From an uncultured Oscillospiraceae bacterium (GTDB lineage Bacteria > Bacillota > Clostridia > Oscillospirales > Acutalibacteraceae), in assembly GCA_900543395.1 (NCBI GenBank), contig UQQT01000030.1, forward strand, positions 1 through 27,397: 27,397 nucleotides of DNA, written 5' to 3'. Numbering within the stretch: position 1 is the stretch's first letter; the number at the start of each line of letters is the position of its first letter. Shown here piece after piece: positions 1 through 9,600 of the stretch. The translations under genes were made by a program, and so were the position numbers. The notes beneath the pieces were generated by a model that saw only the letters and a list, made by a program, of their open reading frames with translations, was not told the DNA's origin and searched no databases.

Positions 1-54
1 ACAAAACATAACGTGTCTTTAAGGCGTGGTTCAGGTGCTTTATCGACAGTCTGC

Positions 55-82
55 GGTTCTCCGTATGGAGAGCCTGTTTTTT
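55..82 (+). terminator. Rho-independent terminator of a gene upstream of the window
   Basis: An 8-bp stem, GGTTCTCC (55-62) with GGAGAGCC (67-74), has a GTAT loop and one G-T pair. It is followed by TG and a run of six T. It points rightward, so it should end transcription of a gene lying left of the window and isolate the SH3-PBP operon that starts about 150 nt further on. Bases 1-54 show no coding potential that I can support. Confidence 0.7.
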
Positions 83-144
83 ATTATACAGCCCGTTTTT
101 ACGGTCTTTCTAATAAAATAATGATTACAATTTTGTTAATATAG

Positions 145-173
145 TTGAATTGAGCGTTAAAATTTGATATAAT
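145..173 (+). promoter_or_regulatory. Sigma-A promoter for the SH3b-PBP-ruvX operon
   Basis: A -35 TTGAAT (145-150) is separated by 17 nt from a perfect -10 TATAAT (168-173). The -10 is preceded by TG at 165-166 (an extended -10). The expected transcript begins about 50 nt before the ATG at 229. The same TGATATAAT string occurs in two other promoters in this window. Confidence 0.7.
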
Positions 174-228
174 CTTTAAAAATATATGATGTGAGTATTT
201 TTTATTCCGAGTGCAGGAGGATGTATTT

Positions 229-702
229 ATGGATAAAAAGGCATTAAACAGAAGCTTGCGTGTTATAAGAGCGCGTCTTGCGGGTTTTATCGAGCTTATT
301 AAGACTAATAAAAAAACGGCTTCGGCAATAGGCGCGGCAGTTCTTATAGTAGTTGTTATATTTGCTATCGCCTGTTCGTCCTGCTCTGCGGCGAGAAAAA
401 ATAAAAAAACGGAGCCGTCCACAAACGAACCTTCACAGTCCGTCGTACAGGAACCTGTTACGAGCGAACCTCCGACCTCCGCTGCTGAGGGACAGGGTAA
501 GTATAAGGTAACCCTCAAAAATACAGATACCCTTAATTTAAGACTTATACCGTCGTCGACTTCGTCGGATACGAAGATTATCGCGACCATTCCCAACAGC
601 ACGGAGCTTAATGTTCAATTCGTTTATAACGGCTGGGGATTTGTCGAGTACGGCGATTATTCCGGATGGGTTTCCATGGAATTCCTTACTCCGATACAGT
701 AA
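229..702 (+). CDS. Membrane-anchored protein with extracellular bacterial SH3 domain
   Basis: This 157-residue protein is predicted to be a single-pass membrane protein with an external SH3b domain. I chose the ATG at 229 because CAGGAGG (214-220) sits 8 nt before it; a longer frame opens with GTG at 211 but would overlap that site. Residues 1-30 are basic and probably cytoplasmic. Residues 31-54 are a transmembrane helix ending in CSSCSA. Residues 58-90 are a Ser/Thr/Pro/Glu-rich linker. Residues 92-155 match an SH3_3-type fold, with LNLR near 102, then alternating hydrophobics, GWGFVEY and the closing GWVSMEFL. Such domains commonly bind peptidoglycan peptides or position cell-wall enzymes. 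It precedes a class A PBP by 39 nt, with no terminator between, so the two are probably cotranscribed and a cell-wall role is likely. The specific ligand is unknown. Confidence 0.8.
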   Translation: MDKKALNRSLRVIRARLAGFIELIKTNKKTASAIGAAVLIVVVIFAIACSSCSAARKNKKTEPSTNEPSQSVVQEPVTSEPPTSAAEGQGKYKVTLKNTDTLNLRLIPSSTSSDTKIIATIPNSTELNVQFVYNGWGFVEYGDYSGWVSMEFLTPIQ

Positions 703-741
703 TTTTTTATACGTAGCACCTTTTTTGAAAGGACTGAGTTA

Positions 742-3261
742 ATGGCTGATTTTCCGTTTAACGATAACGGCGAGGATATTAACGATTACAGTACGGAGGG
801 TCTGCCCGATTTTTCGGACGAACCCGACGTAGACGATCTTGTTGACGGCTTCGAAAGAGCCGACGCGGGCGATATATCCGATAACGTCAAAAATACGGAC
901 GCTTCGGGATCAAAACCCGGCGGCGAACGCAGTAACGAGGAAAACAAAAAGAAAAAGAAAAAAAAGAAGAAAAAGCGCAAACCCCTTTCGCCTAAGGCAA
1001 AACGGGTTCTTACGGTAATTATTTCGATAATTCTCGTGTTTGCACTGACGTTTACGAGCGTATGCGGTTACGTTCTTGTCAATATGATAAAGACCGTAAA
1101 CGGCGATATCATAATCGACTTAAATCAGGAGAAAGCGGAACAGAGTCAGACGACGATAATATATTCAATGGATTCGAATAATAATCCTGTCGAGATGGCG
1201 AGACTTCACGGCGTGGAAAACAGAATCTGGGTTTCGCTCGATAAGATACCCGAAAATTTGCAGAACGCTTATATCGCGCTTGAGGATAAGAGATTTAAGA
1301 CTCATTCCGGAGTTGACTGGATCAGAACCGCATCGGTCGTTATAGTCCATCACTTCTCGCAGGGCGGTTCGACCATCACCCAGCAGCTCATAAAGAACAT
1401 GACGGGTGAGAACGGACGTACTTTTGTCCGTAAATTCAGAGAGATACAGTATGCTCTCAATCTTGAAAAGCATTATTCGAAAGATACTATACTCGAAGCT
1501 TACCTTAACACAATTTATCTTGACGCGGGATGCTACGGAGTCGAATCGGCTTCGGAGTATTACTTCGGAAAAGAAGTAAATGAACTCAATCTTGCCGAGA
1601 GCGCGTGTATCGCCGCAATCACACAGGCTCCCAGACAGTACAATCCCATGATCAATCCCGATAAAAACAGGGAGAGACAGAAGGTTTGTCTTGATAATAT
1701 GCTGGAATACGGCATGATTTCGCAGAAGGAGCACGACGACGCGCTCGATTATAAGCTTATTTTCACCGACTCCGACGAATACGAGCCTAAGAAAGACAAG
1801 AACGGCGACGGCGAAACGCTCGCTTCCTCCATACTCGGGGAACAGGACGAGATTCAGAGCTATTATGTCGATTTTGTTATAGATTCGGTTATATCAGATT
1901 TTCAGACGGCTTACGGCTGGACTCCGAGCGAGGCATGGAGAAAGGTTTATTCCGGCGGACTTAAAATATATTCCGCGGTCGATACCGAGATTCAGAAAAC
2001 GATAGAGGATATTTACTACAACAGAAGCGATTTTCCGCAGGCGAAGAACTCCATGGGTGAGGATATTCAATCGTGCATGACCGTTATGGATTACGAGGGC
2101 AGAGTCGTCGGAATCGTCGGTCAGGCGGGACCGAAAACCGCAAACCGCTGTCTTAATATCGCGACGGGCAGTCCGAGACAGCCCGGTTCATCGATAAAAC
2201 CGCTGAGTGTTTATTCGCTTGCAATCGATTCCGACGAATACTCATGGTCTTATCCCATGGTTCAGAACTACGGTATTATTGTCGACGGCAAACGCTGGCC
2301 TGTAAACTACGGCGGAGACCCCGGTTCTCCCGACAGCTATAAAACAATTCAGCAGGCACTTGCGCCTTCGGATAACACGATTCCCGCACAGATCGTTGAT
2401 CATTTCACTCCCGGGAAGTGCCTTAAATGGCTTAGGGACACGTTCCATATTACGACCGCCAAGGAGTCGGATAACACATATTCGTCCATGGCAGTCGGCG
2501 GTATGAGCTACGGTCTTACGTCGCTTGAAATGACGGCGGCGTACGCGGTGTTCGGCAACGGCGGTAAGTATTATAAACCCTACTGCTATTACAGAGTTAC
2601 GAATTCAACGGGTTCAAAGGTTTTCCTGTCTCACAACGACGAGGGCGAGCAGGTAATGAGCACCGGTACGGCTTATGTTATGAATCGGCTGCTGCAGACG
2701 GTTGTTACATCATATAACGGTACCGCGAGAAATTATCCCGTAAGCGGTTACGAGACGTTCGCAAAGACAGGTACCACAACAGACAACAAGGACTACTGGT
2801 TCGTAGGCGGTACTCCGTACTATGTATCGGCGATATGGTTCGGCTATTCGCAGTATGCCGAGGATATGACGGGCAAGGTATCGGGAAAACCCGCCGGACG
2901 CGTGTTCCAGCGAGTTATGAATGCCATTCATACCGGTCTTGACGATAAATCTTTCGAGGTTCCCGACGACGTCGTTCAGAAAACGTACTGTACGAGAACG
3001 GGACTTATCGCAGGCTCCAACTGTTCGAGTACGTCGAGGGGCTGGTATAAGACGAGCAATATTCCCGCAACATGCAGCGGAAACCATGCGGGAGCGGAAA
3101 CGACAGCCGCGACCACGGCGGCCGGCGAGACCACGGCGGCGAATCAGACTACCAATCCGAATCTCCGGCCCGATACGACAGCCCCCACGACGAAGCCCGC
3201 GTCTCCCGATCCCGAACCCAATCCCGAGCCTGCGCCCAATCCGGACGTAAATCCCGATTAA
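742..3261 (+). CDS. Class A penicillin-binding protein (bifunctional transglycosylase/transpeptidase)
   Basis: This 839-residue enzyme polymerises lipid II into glycan strands and cross-links the peptides on the outer face of the membrane. The ATG has GAAAGGA 8 nt upstream. Residues 1-65 are an acidic cytoplasmic tail, followed by ten consecutive lysines (69-78) and a transmembrane helix at about 88-113. The GT51 domain shows EDKRF (catalytic Glu181), GGSTITQQ (208-215) and EAYLN (Glu252). The transpeptidase domain shows SSIK (nucleophile Ser483), SDN (543-545) and KTG (675-677) followed by YWFVGGTP. The last 75 residues or so are a Thr/Pro/Asn low-complexity tail outside the cell. It lies between the SH3b protein and ruvX. 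The family assignment (PBP1a/ponA-like) is firm; which PBP1 paralogue it is cannot be said from sequence alone. Confidence 0.95.
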   Translation: MADFPFNDNGEDINDYSTEGLPDFSDEPDVDDLVDGFERADAGDISDNVKNTDASGSKPGGERSNEENKKKKKKKKKKRKPLSPKAKRVLTVIISIILVFALTFTSVCGYVLVNMIKTVNGDIIIDLNQEKAEQSQTTIIYSMDSNNNPVEMARLHGVENRIWVSLDKIPENLQNAYIALEDKRFKTHSGVDWIRTASVVIVHHFSQGGSTITQQLIKNMTGENGRTFVRKFREIQYALNLEKHYSKDTILEAYLNTIYLDAGCYGVESASEYYFGKEVNELNLAESACIAAITQAPRQYNPMINPDKNRERQKVCLDNMLEYGMISQKEHDDALDYKLIFTDSDEYEPKKDKNGDGETLASSILGEQDEIQSYYVDFVIDSVISDFQTAYGWTPSEAWRKVYSGGLKIYSAVDTEIQKTIEDIYYNRSDFPQAKNSMGEDIQSCMTVMDYEGRVVGIVGQAGPKTANRCLNIATGSPRQPGSSIKPLSVYSLAIDSDEYSWSYPMVQNYGIIVDGKRWPVNYGGDPGSPDSYKTIQQALAPSDNTIPAQIVDHFTPGKCLKWLRDTFHITTAKESDNTYSSMAVGGMSYGLTSLEMTAAYAVFGNGGKYYKPYCYYRVTNSTGSKVFLSHNDEGEQVMSTGTAYVMNRLLQTVVTSYNGTARNYPVSGYETFAKTGTTTDNKDYWFVGGTPYYVSAIWFGYSQYAEDMTGKVSGKPAGRVFQRVMNAIHTGLDDKSFEVPDDVVQKTYCTRTGLIAGSNCSSTSRGWYKTSNIPATCSGNHAGAETTAATTAAGETTAANQTTNPNLRPDTTAPTTKPASPDPEPNPEPAPNPDVNPD

Positions 3262-3271
3262 GAGGCGTAAG

Positions 3272-3691
3272 ATGATAATAATGTCAGTTGATTACGGAGA
3301 CGTACGAACGGGCGTCGCCGTATGCGATAAAAACGAAATGCTTGCTTCTCCCGTTAAGGTCATAACAGAGACCGACAGGGACGTTCTCTCGGACGATATC
3401 GCAAACGAGGCGGTACGTCTCAAAGCCGAAATAATAGTCGTCGGACTACCGAAGAACATGGACGGCTCCGAGGGCTTCAGAGCCGAAGCGTGCAGAGAAT
3501 TCGCGTCGTTGATTGAAGAAAAAACGGGAATTGACGTTGCGCTTTACGACGAACGGCTTACGACGATCAGCGCGCATAACGCGTTAAACGTTACGAATAC
3601 GCGCGGTAAAAAGCGTAAATCGGTTATCGATGCCGTGTCTGCGGTTATGATTCTCGAGGATTATATGAGTTACCGCCGTAATTCGGTTTAA
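3272..3691 (+). CDS. ruvX: RuvX/YqgF-family putative Holliday junction resolvase
   Basis: This 139-residue protein has the usual family length. It has the RNase H-like fold with the three expected acidic positions: Asp7 in SVDYG, Glu94 in YDERLTT and Asp120 in the C-terminal IDAVSAVMIL helix. VVGLPKNMDGS near 56-66 is the family signature. YqgF proteins are linked to Holliday-junction cleavage and to processing of pre-16S rRNA; which role dominates here is not visible. The start at 3272 has GAGG six nt upstream. It begins 10 nt after the PBP stop, so it belongs to the same transcript. Its last 47 nt overlap the 3' end of the convergent glucan synthase gene, and its terminator lies wholly inside that gene. 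Confidence 0.9.
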   Translation: MIIMSVDYGDVRTGVAVCDKNEMLASPVKVITETDRDVLSDDIANEAVRLKAEIIVVGLPKNMDGSEGFRAEACREFASLIEEKTGIDVALYDERLTTISAHNALNVTNTRGKKRKSVIDAVSAVMILEDYMSYRRNSV

Positions 3692-6600
3692 TATTGATAC
3701 TTGCTCTGTCTTCTCCGAATTTTCGGGGCAGACAGGGCTTTTTTGTTATTTTGCCGTTAATCGGTTTTAATCCGAACATATCTTCTGTCACGGTCGAATA
3801 AAACCATCCTGCGGAACCCGTATACAGACTCCAGCCTCCGCGCGCGTACATATCCTTGTTCGTGTAAACATCCGCCGAAAGATAAAATGGTTCGTTTTTA
3901 TAAACGGAGGTCTTTTTCTTCGCGGGATTCAGCGCGTCGATAATTTCATATCCGCGTTCGGGATCTCCGGATTTAAAAAACGCGTCGGCGAGCCATACTG
4001 AGGCATGGGTGTACTGACCCGCGTTCTCTCTTATTCCGTGAGGATAGTCGTTTACATACCCGGCGCGGGATGTTTTCCTGTCAAACGGAACGTCGAACAG
4101 CTTAACGACCGAATTTTCTTTGTCAAACAGTTCGTTATACGCGGTATCGAGCGCGGTTTTCTGCCTGTCGCTTTCGGGCATTTCGGAGAGTATGCTGAAT
4201 GCCTGCGGTAGGATGTCGAGTCTGCACGCGTCGGACGATTTGCTTCCCATGGGTTCGCCCGAGTCATAAAACGCTCTTAAATATCTGTCGCCCTCCCACG
4301 CGAATTCTTCTACGCTTTTTATAAGCTCTACTCGTATATTCTTATACTTTTCGGCTCTTTTTAAATCGTTAACCGATTCGCAGATTTTTGAAAAATCGTT
4401 GAGAATTTTAATTAAAAACATCGCAAGCCAAACGCTCTCGCCCTTGCCGTTTATTCCGACCGAATTAAACGAATCGTTCCAGTCTCCGCCCTTAATAAGC
4501 GGGAGCGAATGATTGCCGAATGAAAGCGAATGTTCTATGGCTCTGACGCAGTGTGCGTAGAGAGACTCCCTTTTTTCGGAGAATGACGACTCGAAACAGC
4601 GTTGGTTTTCGTTTTCTTTAAGCGTCTCGCCCTGCGAGTACGGCAGGGGAACGCAGAGAATTTTGCCGTCTCCCGTTTTTAAAACGTATTGACATACGCA
4701 GTAGGGAAGCCAGAGAAGATCGTCGGAATACCTCGTTCTTGCGCCGAACAGCCTTAACCCCTTTTTCTGCGGTAAAACGTGAAACCAATGAAAAACGTCG
4801 CCTTCGATAAACTGCGCCGATGCGCATCTGAATATCTGAATTTTTAAAAGCGACGGGTCTAAAAGTATCGCGCCGAGCGCGTCCTGAAGCTGATCCCTGT
4901 ACCCGTACGCGCCTGAACACTGTCTGAATCCCGTCCTGCCGTAGAGTCTTGAATTTATTATCTGCGCGGGCAGAAAATTATTAAAAAGCGAGTTTAGCGT
5001 TTTGTCGGGGGAATCAATCGTAACGGCGTTGAATTTTCGCTCTTTGGGCTGAATTTTGATTATTTTTTCGGCGGACTCTCGCGTTTTTCCGAATGAAAGA
5101 ATATATTTATATATCTCCGTCTTTCTCGCGGGGAGTCTTATTTTTTTTCTGACGGTAATGTGACCGGGATCGCACTCAACGCCGGAAAAGCTCACGGACG
5201 AGTTTGTTATATCGGGGGATGCGATATCGGTATGCAGTCTTGCGTAACCCTTAAAAAATCTGTTGAACGGATTTGTAAAGGTAACGCCCGCGTCGTCTGT
5301 TTCGGTTTTGACGTTTTTTGCGTATTTTAAATCGGCGGAGAGAATGACGTTTATTTCGTAAATCAATTCGTACTCGATTTCTCTGTCCGACGAATTTGTA
5401 ACCGAGACCGAAACGGTTTTCTTCATTCCGCGAGGGGCGACGGTTATGTCCGTTCGAATATAAAGTTCGTCTGCGCGTGAAGTGTACGAAGCTCTGTCAC
5501 GGCTGAAGTACGCGTTCGAGCCTTTTACAGCGTCGTACATTTTGCCGTTTGTTTTTATTATTATACGCTCCGAATTGTTGTCCGTCGAGGAGTCGGATAT
5601 CCACGGAGTTATTTTGTTTTCGCCCGAATTCACAGCCCACGTAAAGCCGAGCGACGAATCGGACACAAGAACGCCGAACGACGGATTTGCAAGCACCGTA
5701 CACCATGCTGTCGGCGGAGTTCTGTTTATTTCGAATCCGTTTTGAGTAAACGTATTGTTTGCTGATTTAGCTTTATTCGACGGAAGTATTTTGTTAATTG
5801 TAACTTTTACCGCCTCTTTCTTTTCGCTTCGTTCGGGCAGAATCAGTGACGCGCTTGACAGCAATGTCAAAAGAACGGAGCTGTCCGTTTTTGTTTCGTC
5901 AGTTTCGAATATTCCGTTTTTTACACCGAGCATGTGCAGGTAGTTTTCGTCCTTTAACAGCATTTTAAGCTTCTCCGACACGGGCGCGCCGTACTCGTCG
6001 TTTTGCGAGACGATAACTGCAATTTCCGTTTCGATTCCGCATTTTGAAAGCGCGGAATGAACCTTTATAAGGGGCAGAACATAGTTGTCCTTTTCGCTCA
6101 TCTTAACGCAGACGAGCGGAACGTCTCCCGATATTCCGAGACTCCATAAAGCGTCGACTCCGTTTGTGTTTTTCTTTGCCGCTCTGACTGCGATTTCGGG
6201 TCTTTGCTTTGAAAAAAAGACGGACGATATCAGCTTTTGTGCGTAAATTTCACACAGAGAACCCGATTCGAACAAAGACGGCGCGTATTTCGGTTCACGT
6301 TTTATCGAACGGAGCTTTATTATATTTGTTTTAGCAGATGTCGGCGACAGTCCCGCACTTAAAGCGAACGTTAATTTTTTTTCTTCGCCCGGTTTTAATT
6401 CGATTCGTGTTTTTATATAACAGCATTTGTCCGTCGAAACCGTCTTTTCGTCAGGCTCGGCGGTGAACAGAGCGTCGTATCCGTACGGATGGGGCAGTAC
6501 CTGCTCCCTGTCGACGGAGTATGAAAACGGCGTTTCGTCCGTGAATCCCGCGCACAGCGACGGCGAGCAGTCGGAATCTCTTACGGTACGGGAGAATGAG

Positions 6601-9600
6601 ATTATATTGTTGTTTTTGTCGTATTCGCAATTTAAGAACAGGGCGTTAAATGCGGAATGATAATCGGAGTCGTCCGTTTTCAGAAGCGACGGTTCAAAAT
6701 AGATGAAAAAATCGAGAATTCGTTTTTTTGACGTTTTATTTTTAATAAAATATCTGTTTATCCCGACAGGGAGCGTCGGATGAACGCCCGTTTCGTTTGT
6801 CAGAATCAGTCCGTCGGCTTCCGTTTTAAACGACGTTTTGCCCGAGGATGAAATGAATTCGTAATTTTCGTACCTCTCCGGAGAACACATCGGAGTAAAG
6901 CCGGTTATTTTCGAATTTTCCGAAACGGCGGCGAATAAGCCTGCGGGACGGGAAAAATCGCCCGTCGGCTTCTTTAAAAGCGACCTGTGCGCGAATATAA
7001 ACATACCCTCGCCGAACGACGAAACGAATGACGAATACTCGGAATTCGTAGCGCACGAGCAGGTTATATTCGCAATATCGCACCGCAGAGACGAAATTTT
7101 GTTTTCGTCAAAGCGTGCGGGTCTTTTCGGAATTTCGTTTTTGCCCGTTCTTTTCATAACGCGGACGTCCGTCGGAACTTTTTCCTCGAGCAGACTTTTT
7201 GCTCCCGCGTTTTTCTCGTCGTTCATAAAGCGTTTCTGCATGATATTGCCCGATAAGGCGTTAACGCACGATATTATACTCATGCCGACGTGATGTGACA
7301 TATAGCTTCTGACAAACGCGAAGTCCTGCGAGAGCGCGCGTTCGCGGGTAAAGTCCACGGCTTCGTAAAATCCGCACGAGCCGACTGCGCCGAGAGAGTC
7401 AAGCCGTTTTAAGTTTCTTACCGCGTCGGGAGCGTCGGACATGACGGACAAAAAAGTTGAATACGGAGATACGACATATTCGTCGTCATCGCTTCGTTTA
7501 AGAGCGAGAGACTGAACGCCGTTTGCCTTGTACAGATAATTAAGCTCTCTGTCAAACGCATAATAACCGCTTTCCGATACGCCGTAGGGCAGTTTTCTTT
7601 TTAATCCATCTTTCTTCTGACATCTTAACGCGAATTTAAGCCCCTCGTATTCGAGTGTGTTTTTATACGTCGGAAGAAAAAGCGACGGCATGAAGTATTC
7701 GAACATAGTTCCCGTCCACGACACGGGTCCCGCGTACCGTCCGTCCTTTACGAGCATTCTGCCGAGCGTTTCCCAGTGCTTTATCGGTACGCGCCGTGAC
7801 GCGACTGCAAAATAGCCCGTCATTCTCGCTTCGCTCATTAAAAGGTCGTAGTAAGAATCGGACAGCTCGTCCTTTTGGACATCGTAACCAATATGAAACA
7901 GCCCGCGTTTTTTATCGTACATGAACGATATGTCGCACCCGGCTATAAATTCGCTTATTTTATTTATAAGAGCGTAAATATCCCCATTTTCCCCCGCGTA
8001 CGAGCGCAGGCCCTCTTTTAATACTGTCAGACAGCACAGCAGATTTCCGCTGTCGACGAGCGAAATATATCTCGGATTCAGCGTTTTCAAAGTCGTCGTT
8101 TCATACCAGTTGAATAAATTTCCCCTGTATTTTTCGAGCTTTTCAATGCTTTTGATCAGCTCGTTTATTCTGAAATAAAGCTCTTTCGTATCAATGAATT
8201 TCAAGTCCCTTGCACCGAGACAGCTCACCGCGTACATTCCTATATCTGTCGGCGAAGTTCTGTGGGATATTCTGAAAACCGGCGTTTCCTGAACGTTGTC
8301 GGGCGGGAGCATGTTCTCCTTCTTTGCCGCGTACATTTCAAAGTAATTCCACATAAGCCCGGCGTAGGATATAAGCGTATTCTTTTCGTAAGAGGACAGC
8401 TTATTATAATCTCTTTGCTTTTCTTTCGACGAAAAAATACGGAATAAAGGCGCGAATAAGAACATAAGTCCGACGGCTTTGCCGGCTGAAACGCAGAAGA
8501 TTATGAGGAACACGGCGCAGGCAACGTCAAACAGGTCTTTGAATATATTTTCTATATTCTTTTCGTTCCTGTCGGAGACTGCGAAAGTCGTCCATTCGAG
8601 CAGATTTCTTTTTGAAACGGTCATTCTGTAAAGCGTTCTGATTACCGCGTCGGCGGAATTTAAAAATGAGTAGGGGAGTACGGCGACGTATATCAATCCC
8701 CGAACCGCGCACATTAACGCGTTAGGTGCGCTGTCTGACGCGTACAGTCTCGAAAAAGCCCTGATACCGCCGAAAATCAGTGCGTAAACAGACGAAAAAA
8801 GCTCACCTGCCGCCGTACACAGCAGAGCGAATATACTTAATATCACCGCGGTTTTGCCGTCGGCAAAGCAGGACAGGATAAGAGCGGAAAAGGTAAATAT
8901 CGGAGTTATTGCGCGCCGAATGTTGTCGAAAAGTCTGAACCTCTGCGTAAACGGGAAAACCGAATCCGTGACTCGTTTCTTTTTGATTTTTAAAAAAATC
9001 GTATTCTGAATATCTCCGCGCATCCAGCGGTGTTCTCTTGCAAGAAACGAGTTAAGAGACCTCGGGAATGAATCCGTAAACGATACGTCGCCGACGAACG
9101 CGCATCTTAAAACGATTCCCTCCAGAATGTCGTGGCTTAATATTTTCTGATTCGGAAACTTATCCGGCATTACCGAGCAGAAAGCATTTACGTCGATCAG
9201 TCCTTTGCCCGAAAAAACACTTTCGGAAAACAGATCCTGATATTTTTCTCCCGTCAGTCCGTTGTACGCGTTTATTCCCGAACTCGGGGACATTATTTTT
9301 GAAAACGCGGTTTTGTTTGCCGACTCTATCGAGGTTTCTATCTTTGGCGAGAATATTCCGTAGCCCGATTTCACGGTTCTTTCCGCCGGGGAAACGACGG
9401 CTTTGTTAAGCGGGTGAAGCGCGGTGCCGATAAGCTTAGACAGCGCGCCGAACGGAATTTCGGTATCGTAATCGACGGCGAGAACGTATTTTGTATTTTT
9501 TAATTTCTCCGTATCTCCGAATACCGATGAAAATTCGTTCGTTCTCTCGTTTATCAGCGAACACAGGGCGCAGATTGCACCGCGTTTTCGCTCAAAGCCC

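Noticed and set aside
2921..3250. Arg/Pro-rich open frame in another frame of the PBP gene
   Set aside because: It results from the repetitive Thr/Pro tail codons read out of frame; no ribosome site and no known motif.
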